A DNA stretch of 17,500 nt, taken from Salpingoeca rosetta (taxonomy: Eukaryota; Opisthokonta; Choanoflagellata; Craspedida; Salpingoecidae). The notes beneath the pieces are model-generated. The model was not told the DNA's origin. It did no database searches and was given only the letters and a program-made list of their open reading frames with translations. This document shows, piece after piece, positions 1 through 9,604 of the stretch; the stretch's first letter is position 1; each line of letters starts with the position of its first letter. The stretch lies in assembly GCF_000188695.1 (NCBI RefSeq), contig NW_004754900.1, positions 366,384 to 383,883 on the forward strand, written 5' to 3'. The translations under genes were made by a program, and so were the position numbers.

Positions 1-851
1 GGAGGTCCTGAATGACATCCTGGCCCTCCAGTGTTGCATCAGGGTCGAGAGCACTGAGCATTTCATGCAGCATTTCGCAATTGTTGCGCACAATCAGCAA
101 ATCCTGACGCAACTTCTCCTGCTGCTGCTCCGATGCCATCACGCGCTGGCCCTCGGGCACCGACACGATATGCTGTTGCATTGGCTGTTGTTGCTGTTGC
201 GGCTGCCGATGCTCTTCTTGTGCAAACTGCTGGGACTGTCGAGCAAGAGTGTGTGAGAGTGTTTGTGTGAGTGGGTGAGAGTGAGTGGGTGAGAGTGAGT
301 GGGTGAGAGTGAGTGGGTGGGTGAGAAGCGCATGCGCGTGTCTGTAACCCAGAACAAGGTAGCACAACCGGCCAGGACGCCAACATACATGCACGCACAC
401 CACCACGAATCAAACACCAGCACCAAGAGTCTCACCAGTTGGCGCGCGTACTCCTCGTCAGACATGACCTGCGACACCGGGTTGGCGTCGGCGCCGTCGT
501 CAAACGCAGGGAACGCAGGACCGCTCGTCCCGTCATCGTATGGCGTGTGGGGCGGCTCATCAACATCAGCCTGAGCATCGTCGCCAACGCCGTGGCCGTT
601 GCTGTAGTCGACGGGAATTGCGTCCTCATCGCCCTCATCTGGGGTGTCGTCCGAGTACGCGGGGTGCGACACCGTGGCTGCCGGCGTGTGGATGGGCGCC
701 ATCTCGTCAAGGTTCTGCACAAACGGGCAGCGGTGAGGCATTGGTGGGGTGGGGTGGGGTGGGGAGCGTGTGAGTGCGTGAGTTTGTGTGTGACGGGAAG
801 GTCGTGGGTGCAGCAGTGAGGAGACGAGCGATGGTGCACAAAATGGCTTCA

Positions 852-905
<54 letters not shown>

Positions 906-1581
906 CACGCACACACACACACACACACACGCACACACACACACACACACACACACCTGTGCTGGGAACTCGATGCCCTTGAGGACGAGGTCCTGGTACG
1001 TGTTGCAGAGGTAGCGCATGTTGGGGTCTGACCGAAACGCATCCGCCCACGCCTGGATAATGCCAAGCACCTTCTCCCGCACCAGCGTCGTGCGCGTCTG
1101 GTAATGATTCGTGGTGGTCAGGCGAGGAGGGTGAATGAAGGGGTGGAGCGTGGTCGGTTCGGGCCACGAAACACAAGGTTACCAGCACACATACACGCAC
1201 GCACGCACGCATGCACGCACGCATGCACACACACACACACACATCCACACGCGCGCTCACAGGTCAATGTACCTTCTCGAGCAGCTTGACGAGGGTGTTG
1301 ACAAAGTCCTTGGTTGTGACTTGAAGATGGAAGCGCTTGGAGCAGTTCTTGACACACGTCTCCAGCAGCGTAAGCGCCTTCATCAACGTCGCATCGTCCA
1401 GTTTGGGGTTCAGCTTCTTCTTCAGCACCTTTGCAGCTTGCTTGTGTCTGCATTTAGAAGAGCATGTTAAGTGTGAGCGGTGTGCGTGACGTGAGCGTGT
1501 GCATGGGGCGGCGATTTGGACATGGGCCTGGACAACACCGCCACAACATCCTTCCTTGAGTCATGCCGTGACACGCACAAA

Positions 1582-1654
<73 letters not shown>

Positions 1655-2086
1655 GCGCGCGCGAAACAAAGCCCATCGACGCAACCCAAATCATCCACAT
1701 CGTCACCCACAGTCATTCACACAGTCATTTGCACACGCATGCATGCACTTCTACCACGCGTACCCGTCGCGCGTCTCGTTGATCATGTCACAAATCTCCA
1801 AGTGGAGGGTGATGTCGTCGATCGACGAGCCGTGCGACGTCGCTTGCTCTGGTCACGACAACACGCAATCCGACATGCATGTGCAGGTTGACGTGAGCAC
1901 ACCATCATCGCAGCAACAGTCACAACACAGGAGGAGGAGGAGGACTACAACAATATGGACTGCAATGCCATGACACCATCGCACGTTGCTCTTGTGCCAC
2001 CTCTATCCCCTTGCGTTCTTTGTGCATGCATGCTCACCGATATGCAAGCCGACTTGTGACGAGGAGGATGAATCAAACAATGACAT
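1..2086 (-). CDS. TOM1: TOM1-like VHS-GAT endosomal sorting adaptor (5' complete, 3' end outside window)
   Basis: Exons on the minus strand, 5' to 3': 2086-2038, 1848-1764, 1447-1273, 1097-957, 714-436 and 235-1 (running off the left edge). All junctions are GT/AG and in phase, giving 321 residues. Residues 1-150 form a VHS domain. It opens MSLFDSSSSSQVGLHIEQAT, followed by LEICDMINETRDG, TLLETCVKNC and IIQAWADAFRSDP, which match TOM1-type VHS helices almost without gaps. Residues 151-243 are an acidic, Pro/Asp-rich linker. After a Gln-rich stretch, a GAT domain begins near residue 283 (EKLRQDLLIVRNNCEMLHEM) and is cut by the window edge. TOM1 proteins act on endosomes, binding ubiquitinated cargo through VHS/GAT and partners such as Tollip; this role is inferred from the family. 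The start is a 16-codon first exon whose ATG sits where TOM1 proteins begin. Donor alternatives at exon 2 (1763 or nearby) were settled by the gapless alignment. GGA or Hrs/STAM proteins are less likely because of linker and spacing. Confidence 0.92.
267..326. repeat. 14-bp minisatellite in last visible TOM1-like intron
   Basis: Four head-to-tail copies of GTGAGTGGGTGAGA, the last with a 4-base insertion. It lies 30-90 bases from the 3' splice site of the 236-435 intron, where the sense strand reads as a C/T-rich tract. Confidence 0.9.
854..956. repeat. (CA)n tract abutting a TOM1-like donor site
   Basis: About 50 CA units with a few CG interruptions. On the sense (minus) strand the donor GTGTGTGTG at 956 is itself the first unit of the UG repeat. 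Confidence 0.95.
1187..1259. repeat. (CA)n / (GCAC)n tract in TOM1-like intron 3
   Basis: Mixed CA, CGCA and CATG units (ACGCACGCATGC...) ending about 13 bases inside the donor of the 1098-1272 intron. Confidence 0.9.
1584..1663. repeat. (CA)n microsatellite in TOM1-like intron 2
   Basis: About 35 CA units followed by a short CG run, in the middle of the 1448-1763 intron. Confidence 0.95.
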
Positions 2087-2155
2087 GGTGATTGCTTTTC
2101 CCTTTGTGAGGCGGGTGTCCTTGCGAGATGCAACGTTGGCGGGCACGAACCAGCA

Positions 2156-2254
<99 letters not shown>

Positions 2255-2918
2255 TGTGTGTGGGTGTGTGCGTGAGTGGCGAGAGCTGACTCGAGAGAAG
2301 TGTGAGGCTACACCCCGTGACGCCACAAAAGTGAGCTCAAGTATTCGACAAGGCGGTTCCAAATGAGCGACAGATCGAAAAACACAAACAAAGGGAGGAC
2401 ATCAAGGAAATGAACACCACCTCGACTGTCACCACATCCCCCTCTCACCTTTGTATCCGTTGAACCTTCTGTGTACGTGAGGAGGAAGAGGAAGAGAATC
2501 CAATGACAGAACCGTGCTGCGAAAGTAACGACCCCTGGCTGTGTTGGTCGTGGTGGTGGGTGGTGGGTACTCTGTGTGTGTGCGCGATTGCGGTTGCTTC
2601 TTGGCTTCTTGCTTTCTCTTGCTGACTGGAACTGATGACGGGCAACCCAGGAAGGCCAAGAATGGCAAGAATTTGTGTTGAAGATATTGCCAATCCTCCA
2701 CAATCGCCAACTTCGCTGTGGCGTTGCTGCTGTTTGTTCGTTTGGCAGACGAGAACGTTATTCTGGGTCGCACATCGTCGTGGTTGGAGCGAGCGACAAA
2801 GACCTCTGCTGGTTGCTGTGGGTTTGGGTGGTCGTGCTGTTGTTGTTGTGAGTGAGCACACGCGAGCGCACGCCACGATCGAACTGGCGCACAGGAACCG
2901 ATACAGGGGCGCGTGGCC
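2087..2918. other. Divergent intergenic region between TOM1-like and DCAF4-like genes
   Basis: This 832-base gap separates two start codons that point away from each other, so it should contain both 5' UTRs and promoters, possibly shared. It contains a long (TG)n tract at about 2157-2270 and then GA-rich and pyrimidine-rich unique sequence. I see no convincing TATA box or initiator and no supported gene. Open frames here on either strand are repeat translations or run antisense into the DCAF4-like gene. Confidence 0.6.
2157..2270. repeat. (TG)n microsatellite
   Basis: An almost perfect TG dinucleotide array of about 45-55 units, degrading at its right end into GGTGTGTG variants. It begins roughly 70 bases upstream of the TOM1-like start codon. 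Confidence 0.97.
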
Positions 2919-3041
2919 ATGGCGGGACCAGACAAGCAACGGCCACCACACCAGGACGAGGCGAAGAGGAAAGGCAGGAGGAGGAAAAGGAAGAAGAAAC
3001 AGCAGCAGAGCAGCAGCAGGACACTGGGCAGACGAGGGCAC

Positions 3042-3076
<35 letters not shown>

Positions 3077-5402
3077 CAGAGGTGATCATCACCAGCACCA
3101 GGAAGCTTCCTCTGCGTCCTCGCCCCACACGGCAACAATGCCCCAGCGCAGTGCCGCGGGTGCTGCTGCTGGACGAGGAGGAGTGCACAGTAGCGCACGT
3201 GGCCCGCATCACAGCAGGGCGACGCAAAGACACAGACGACGGCATGCCAATCCCCCACACCCAGAGCAAACACAGCCACCCAAGCGCGGCAAACACGCCG
3301 CCGAACGACACAGAGGAGACCCACAACCATCATCGTCGTCATCATCATCATCATCATCATCATCATCGCGATCGCGTCGCTCCACACAACAGCAGCCGCG
3401 GGGCACGCCCACCGGAGCGGAGCACGCTGCCGCGGTGCAAGGACCGCTCGGAAAGCTTCCTGGGTTTTACTACGATCCGCTCAAGAAGAACTACTTCAAG
3501 CTCAAACCTGGGCAGAAGCCGCCCGTCTTCTCGCCCGCGGCAACGGCATCACCAGCAGCGCAGAAGAAGCAGCAGGAGGAGCGGCGCAGGCAGCAGCAGC
3601 AGGCACGCGCGCGTCGCAGCAGGCTAGCAACGCTCAACGCACCGCAGGGCCACTGTGCATGGCAGAACTTGGCCTGCGTGCGGCACGCATGGCGCAGTGG
3701 CCGCCTTGGTCTCGCCCGTGCAACACTGCCATCTTGGCCTGTCATGCACGACGCAACATCGGCACCCAGCGACGCTGCTGGCAGCTCCGCCGCCGCCCAC
3801 ACGTGCGCGGTTGTGAGTGCAGTGCCCACCACGCGATACCGTGAGCTGATGACGCGGCTGCTGATACGGGCGACGGGCTTGCAGCGGAAGGTGGCGCACG
3901 TGACCGTTGGGTTCCCCATCGCCAGCATCGGCTGTGTGGATGCGCGTGGCAACCCGCCCCGCATCTCCCTCCTGGCAACGCGTGCTGTGGTGTGCACGGT
4001 CGCGCACCCGTCCACATTCTTCCCCCACCCGCTAGCTCTCAGCGCACCACCTACACACCACTCGCGCGCGCGACAGCTGCGGCACTGGCAGCGCGATGCC
4101 CTCACCAGCAACGGTGGCGATGGTGGTGGACAGAATGGACGTGGAGGCGCGCTGGTGTCGGTTGGTGGTAGAGGTGGTCACGGCGAAAGCGACGATGAAA
4201 GCGATGACGACGATCTTGTTGTTGGAGCTGGTGGTGGTGGCGGTGTGGACATGCCTGCCGCAGTCTTCATCACCACGCCCGTAGTATCGTCCACGCTGAC
4301 AACTCATGGTACATCTGGTGATGATGGTGATGATGGTGGTTGTGGTGACTGTGACGGTGATGATGAACAGTGGACATCCCGTACACTGTGTGCTGGTGAA
4401 AATGGCAGGACATGGGGAAACACAGCACCACCACCACCACCACGCCCACCACCTTTGTCACAATCAGCACAATCCACTTCCACATCCACACCATCAGCTG
4501 TATCATCAGTATCATCGGCACCACCGCCCACGCGATCGGTGTGTCCGCGATTGCCGTTGGCACATGAGCCCACGCCGCCGCTGCTGCCGCTCCCGCGTGT
4601 TGTGCAAGGGCCTGTGCACTGCAGTCAGGGGTCGCACATGCTGTATGAGCGTGGCATGGAGTTTTTCGTCGTCGGTCCAGATGACCGCCCCGTTCACGTG
4701 CCTGTTGCCTGCAAGCACAACTGCATGTGTGGCCCGACCATGCTGAGCGTGAGCCAGCCTGCGGACGGTGGCCCCTTTGCCTGCATCGTCGCCTGCGAAC
4801 GCACCGCCACCCTCTACCGACAACAACAACAGCGGCAACAGCAACAGCGGCAACAGCAACAGCGGCAACAAGAGGATTGTGTGCAGTGCGTGACGCGGCG
4901 CGGACGAAGCGACTTCACCGCGTGCGCCATTGTCGGCGGTGAGGGTACAGAGGCGTGGCTTGCGCAGCGTGACGGCTCGCTGTGGCTCCTCGCTGATGAT
5001 GGCTCATTTGCGCGCCGCGCCAAGTTTAAGCACTCCGTTGCGTCGCTGCTGTCGCTGGACGGGGGAGCGCGGCTGCTTGTGCAGCAGCTGGGCGGGGTGA
5101 TGGCGGTGTACGACAGGCGTGACCTCTCCACGCCTCTAGTGACGTTTTCCGAGCACGTGAACACGCACGTCTACGGCAACATGCCGTGCCTGGATGACAG
5201 CGGGCGCGTGCTTGCATGCATGGGCTCGGACAGTCACCTTCGCCTGTGGTGGCGCGACACGGGGGAGCTGCTCGCGTGCCATCACCTCATCACAACTCAC
5301 CCGGTTCGCATCCGCCTCTGCGGTTCTGCCCTCCAGCCCCCGCTCTTCCTTGTTGTGGGCGTCCACCAGCAGTGTCGCGTGTACTCCATTTTGGGGCCCT
5401 GA
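2919..5402 (+). CDS. DCAF4: DCAF4-like WD40 protein (putative CUL4-DDB1 substrate receptor), single exon
   Basis: 827 residues in one uninterrupted frame. The ATG at 2919 has a near-ideal context (GCCATGG); the frame is open slightly further upstream but only by a GTG. The N-terminal ~175 residues are basic and low-complexity, with a poly-Gln run near residue 41 and a poly-Ser run near 139. The diagnostic motif is LPGFYYDPLKKNYFKLKPG at about 179-197, the conserved start of DCAF4/WDR21 proteins. Residues ~398-510 are Gly/Asp-rich then Pro/Ser-rich. Weak WD40-like blades occupy ~560-826, including VYDRRD near 731, resembling the DDB1-contacting WDxR motif, and FSEHVNTHVYGNMP, matching the 'GHVNEYAYLP' region of DCAF4. 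A second poly-Gln insert lies near 635-651. DCAF4 proteins are thought to be receptors of CUL4-DDB1 ubiquitin ligases, and that role is inferred here. Human DCAF4 is about 495 aa, so this one is strongly expanded. A hidden in-frame intron in the low-complexity parts cannot be excluded. Confidence 0.8.
3040..3075. repeat. (CAACAG)n coding for poly-Gln in DCAF4-like gene
   Basis: Alternating CAA and CAG codons encode an uninterrupted glutamine run of about 11 residues near the N-terminus. A related CAACAACAGCGG array at about 4820-4870 encodes a Gln/Arg run inside the WD40 region. Confidence 0.9.
3338..3366. repeat. (CAT)n trinucleotide run coding for poly-Ser in DCAF4-like gene
   Basis: A tandem CAT/TCA trinucleotide tract within the coding frame, read as TCA/TCG serine codons. 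In other frames it gives poly-His or poly-Asp reading frames, which are artefacts. Confidence 0.9.
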
Positions 5403-5561
5403 CCTGGTGTGTGCGCGCGCAGGTGGCAGTGTCTTCGAGTCTAGGTGCACAGAGTTGAGGTGGGGCGGCAAGAGAGGAAGGGGGTGAGGGGAGGTGTGTC
5501 GACGCAGTCTTTAAATGTGAGTGGATGCAGGGTCGTGCCGGTGTCCCTCTGTTGATAGCTG

Positions 5562-5565
<4 letters not shown>

Positions 5566-5611
<46 letters not shown>

Positions 5612-5645
5612 TGTGTGTGTGTGTATGTGTGTGTGTGTATGTGTG
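5566..5645. repeat. (TG)n microsatellite downstream of DCAF4-like gene
   Basis: TG dinucleotide array broken by a few TATG units. It starts 164 bases after the stop codon and so probably lies in the 3' UTR, where it would read as UG repeats in the sense RNA. Confidence 0.95.
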
Positions 5646-5899
5646 CGCGCGCTCATGATGATTGTGACAGGAGTCCCTTTGTCTCTCCTTCTTCTTTTCC
5701 CCTCCCCTGGTGTCATTTCGCTGCTGGCCAGTTGTGGTGTGGAGTTCTGTATTTTCTTGCATTCGTTTGTTAAATGAAGGCTGTACGTGTACAGGTCTCG
5801 AGTGCGGTGTGCTGCGATAATATGTTGGCTGCTTGCGGAGCGTCATTTCGCTTGTGCGCGCCAAAAGATGACTGTGATGCGATGCAGGGACACGAGAAG

Positions 5900-5905
5900 A
5901 ATAAA
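5900..5905 (+). terminator. Candidate polyadenylation hexamer AATAAA for DCAF4-like gene
   Basis: First AATAAA found after the DCAF4-like stop codon, about 500 bases downstream. It lies inside the duplicated segment, and an identical hexamer is at 6118-6123. Whether this species depends on AATAAA is unknown, so this is only a candidate. Confidence 0.25.
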
Positions 5906-5913
5906 TGACGTCA
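5906..5913. promoter_or_regulatory. Perfect CRE-type palindrome TGACGTCA (copy A)
   Basis: An exact match to the CREB/ATF bZIP consensus, directly abutting AATAAA. Binding is inferred from the motif only. No downstream plus-strand gene start is close by. Confidence 0.35.
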
Positions 5914-6096
5914 TCTTGCATGCTTTTTGCACGCCTCATCTGTTTTATTCACAGATGGGGTGCGATTGGTTGTCTTTCTCTTTCGATGTAACACCGCGAT
6001 GTTCTCCCTTCGCACGTCGCTTTTGCTCTTCTTCTGTGCGCCAGCTCGTTGCACGACTGTTAGTAGTCCACTGGCTGTGATCTGCTGATCTCTGAC

Positions 6097-6180
6097 GCGA
6101 TGCAGCAATACGAGAAGAATAAATGACGTCATTTTGCACTGTTTCATATGTACAAATGGGATGGGACGCGATTGGTGGTC
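6097..6180. repeat. Diverged direct repeat, copy B (AATAAA + TGACGTCA + ATTGG)
   Basis: Second copy of the segment at 5879-5980, with TGACGTCA at 6124-6131 and ATTGG at 6171-6175. Spacing between the two motifs is about 47 bases here against 59 in copy A, so indels have accumulated since the duplication. Confidence 0.75.
6124..6131. promoter_or_regulatory. Perfect CRE-type palindrome TGACGTCA (copy B)
   Basis: Second exact TGACGTCA, with the same AATAAA neighbour on its left and a downstream inverted CCAAT box. It is conserved between the two copies while surrounding bases have drifted. Confidence 0.35.
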
Positions 6181-6697
6181 ACAAAAATCAGCAACGGTCG
6201 GGCTCTTGGGATGCATGGCGCCATGGCACTCACGTTTTGGTTTGCTTACTTCTTTACTTATTGCTTGGCTCGTTCTCTTCGCCCTCACAACAAAGCAACA
6301 AGGTTGTTCAACGACTGTTAGTGGTAGTCCAGTGACCTACATCAGGAATTAGAAGTGCATCTGATCTGATGTCATGTATTGGTTGGGGGGGGGGGCACAA
6401 CGCAACAATCAGGAGAAGAAAGATGGAAGCCAGCGACAGCTTTTGCAGTTCAGCAAAGCAGGAGCAGCTTGGCGGCTGTTGCAGATGACGAGGGCATTGG
6501 GCATTAGAGTAAGAGCGGGCAGCTTGGGAAAAGAAGTACCAAGACAGGCTCAGCAGAGGATGTTGATCCGTCTCGAGCATCCGAGGCTGTACTTCATTAT
6601 CTTCCCTCCCGCCCCAACAATAGCCTGAAGCTGCTGCACGGGTGCTGTGAGTTGAAACGCCCCAGCTGCCCCCCCCCCTTGTTGTTCGAGCATCGTC

Positions 6698-6733
<36 letters not shown>
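6698..6733. repeat. (CA)n microsatellite
   Basis: CA dinucleotide array in the convergent intergenic region, flanked by a C homopolymer on the left and CA/CCA-rich sequence on the right. Confidence 0.9.
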
Positions 6734-6734
<1 letters not shown>

Positions 6735-7505
6735 ATAGCCACATCCACACCATCCTACCCCCACCTCCACCCCCACACATGTTGCTGGATGAGGGGCTGC
6801 ATGCACTTATATGTGGACTGGGCACACGATCAGTTGAGAAGCAGGCAAACACGACGACACGCAACATCAAGACGACTCAAAAAAGAAGAATGCACGTCAA
6901 AAAAGGCAGCCAAAGGACGACACAGCATCACATTCAAGGGCAAGATGAAGGAACAACGACAGCAACAGAGCGGGATCACGGTGTGAAGACGAAACAAAGT
7001 GTTCAAAAACAAAGAAGAAGGGGGTTCACGCTCGACACAGCGACAACAACAAGCAAACGACAAGCAACCAAGCAAGCCCCCCCGCCCCCCCCCCCCCAGG
7101 GTGCACAGGAGCAAACAGGCAACACCCAAGCCTCACCCACCGCCAACACGGAAATCATGAGGATGGGTTGGAGCTGGGGCGGTACAAAGAAGACGAGCAG
7201 AAAGCGGACAAAAACGCGCGATCAATTGGTCAGTACAGACAGAACAAGTGAACAGTCGTGTAACCATAAGGATGTCAGCAAAGGAAGAAAAAAAATAAAG
7301 GAATGATGATGGAAGAACAGAACATGTTGTAGGGAACGCCACATGGTGTGCACGGAACACGAGGAAGAGATGGGTAGGGTGAAGTGAAGTGACAGCCCAA
7401 GGGGAAAGGCGCGTCAATCATGCACACATATGCCAGCGCGAGAGAACAAGGGCAGGGAGCTGAAGAAGTAGAGAAAGAAGAGGGGTCATTTAGCAATGTG
7501 AAAGC

Positions 7506-7573
7506 TCACGCCTCGCAGTCCGGCTCCTCCACCTGAACCAAATCACAAGCCGCGCATGCAGTGCGATCGTGGG

Positions 7574-7652
<79 letters not shown>

Positions 7653-9129
7653 CGTGTGTGTGTTGGCCATCAACGCCAAGTGCGATTTAAGCAAGAAACA
7701 ACAAAACACAACAGAAGAGCGCACGGATTGTGCGTGCATGTCCCCACAAACGCGTGCGAGAAGGAACTCACGTGGTTGAGGACCATCTGCGCGGATTCCG
7801 TTTCCGCAAATCCTTGGCCGCTCATAATCTCACGCATCACTGCACAACGCAAAACCGGGAAAAGGAATGGTGGGAGGAAGGTGAGGGTCAGGGTGGAGGT
7901 GCAAGACCAAAGTAGGAGGTGGAAGAGTCAGTCCACGAAAGTGGCAGGCATGACGCGTTCTTACACACACATGAACAAACACACAAGTGACAGGAACAGA
8001 CACGAGGACAGGCACGAGAACAAGCACGCACATAGGCACAAACAGACACAGACACAGACACAGACACACACCCCAAACAGACGCACGTTCATCGGATATG
8101 GCTGGGAGTGTGGCTGGCTTTTGCATCTTCTCCAGGCAGTAGTTTGCGCATTGGCGGATAATCTCGTGGTTGTCGCTCTTCTGCGCCGCGTGATGAAGAC
8201 ACGCGCGGATGTAGTTGAAGTACTTGCTTGCCGGCCGAAAGTGCGCACACAGCGCCGCCACCAGCTGCCAGTGGCGAATCGCAAACCGCCCATGGATGTC
8301 AGGCAGCTGCGCGGGTGCGTGTACGTGTGGGTCGGGGTGTGTGTTGGGTGTGTTGGGTGTGTTTGATGCGGGTACGAAGGAAAAAAAGCAGGTGAGCTGT
8401 GGTGTGAGCATCACGCAAGTGTTCAAGCAACAGTCAAAGATAGAACACAAAACACATGCACAACACATAATACACACACGCACACACATACACACACGCA
8501 CACGCACACACAAACACACACGCACACAGCGTGAGGAGGAACATACGCGTGTGATCTGTTTGACGCTCTGGCAGAAAATTTCGTTTCTCAGCGCTGGCAC
8601 CTCCAGGTACACCTGTGATCGATGGAGATGGAGGCAACGGAGTGAGCAACGCATGGCGAGGCGTCATTTCATACTCACGTTACTCCAACCGTGCAAACCA
8701 ACACTTTTTGAATCCTCCAATCGCCACGAACAAACGATAACACGTGTATGCGCTATGATCACACCACGACACCACACCCCACATGCCATCAGGCCTCCCT
8801 CCCACCCTCTAAAACCCTCCAAAACCCTCCAAACCAAACACACCTGGAGGAGGTTTCTGATCCACGGCTCGCCGTCCATGACGTTTCCAAACCGGACCTT
8901 TGACCGCGGAATCATGCTCTGGAAAATGGCCAGCGCCTCTGCACACAAGCAAGAGGGAGAGGGAGAGAGGAGGGGGGAGGGCATTGTTGGGGTGTTGTGG
9001 TTGGGAGTGAGGGAGTGTGAAAGGATTGAGTACAAGCAAGTTGGGTGGGGGTGTCGCAGGAGTGGACTGAGAGTGTAAAGCACACCACAATTAAACCAAC
9101 ACACACATACACATACACATACACACACA

Positions 9130-9199
<70 letters not shown>

Positions 9200-9546
9200 C
9201 CCCATAGCCGCGGGATGAGCGTGCGTACCGATGTGCGGGTGGCCGTATTCGTTGCCGGACGGGACTTTGCCAATCTTCCCATATGGCAGCGGCGTCAGCG
9301 GCATCTCAAGCGGTTCATCCGAATAGCACAGAATCTGCACATATGAACACACACACAGAGGTGGTGACATTGTGTGATGTGAGACGTGTGCAGTCAAAGG
9401 CAATGGCTAAGCTGTTGGCTGAGATGAAGGACTGCACCGAAGCAACAGTGTAGATAGTCATGTGTCATCACCTCCCATTCCCCACCAATTCCGTTCCACG
9501 CCATGTGTGACACGCCACGATACAACCAACGACGACGACGACGACG

Positions 9547-9604
<58 letters not shown>

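Larger units (their letters stand above)
5879..5980. repeat. Diverged direct repeat, copy A (AATAAA + TGACGTCA + ATTGG)
   Basis: Shares GCGATGCAG, ACGAGAAGAATAAATGACGTCAT, TTGCA and GCGATTGGT, in order, with copy B about 220 bases to the right. The palindrome TGACGTCA lies at 5906-5913 and ATTGG (inverted CCAAT) at 5965-5969. The unit may extend rightward, because an ACGACTGTTAGT...AGTCCA motif follows both copies (near 6052 and 6308). Confidence 0.75.
5403..7505. other. Intergenic region between convergent genes; no supported gene
   Basis: The 3' ends of the DCAF4-like gene (plus) and the PH-PH-MyTH4 gene (minus) face each other here, so both 3' UTRs lie in this 2.1 kb. It holds a (TG)n at 5566-5645, two diverged direct repeats with AATAAA and TGACGTCA (about 5879-5980 and 6097-6180), G and C homopolymers near 6386 and 6670, a (CA)n near 6698-6733, and an A/G-rich plus strand from about 6840 to 7310 ending in AATAAA at 7294. 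The open frames are low-complexity or span the repeats and show no recognisable domain. Confidence 0.6.

Noticed and set aside
1187..1259. Repeat clusters as a CRISPR array or mobile element
   Set aside because: Units are 2-14 bases with no regular spacers, and no transposase, reverse transcriptase, terminal inverted repeats or target-site duplication was seen anywhere in the window.
2157..2270. Cys/Val- or Thr/His-repeat frames over every CA/TG tract, as candidate repeat proteins
   Set aside because: They are translations of dinucleotide arrays within introns or intergenic DNA. The same pattern appears at all such arrays on both strands.
2913..2918. Upstream in-frame GTG as start of the DCAF4-like gene
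   Set aside because: A nuclear eukaryotic gene should start at ATG, and the ATG at 2919 has a near-perfect context.
2445..3326. 293-codon open frame on the minus strand
   Set aside because: It runs antisense to the N-terminal low-complexity part of the DCAF4-like gene. Its Leu and Ser runs are the reverse of coding trinucleotide repeats, and no domain is recognisable.
5911..6288. Minus-strand 125-codon frame containing a segment resembling part of a neighbouring frame
   Set aside because: The similarity arises from the duplicated non-coding segment; the related pieces are in different reading frames in places and show no domain.
6779..7306. 175-codon plus-strand open frame
   Set aside because: The translation is Thr/Lys/Gln-rich low-complexity sequence crossing C and A homopolymers, with no recognised domain. 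It fits a chance frame in an A/G-rich strand.
8809..8842. AAAACCCTCC repeats resembling telomeric AAACCCT
   Set aside because: Only two to three imperfect 10-base copies inside an intron, and the unit is not a telomere repeat.
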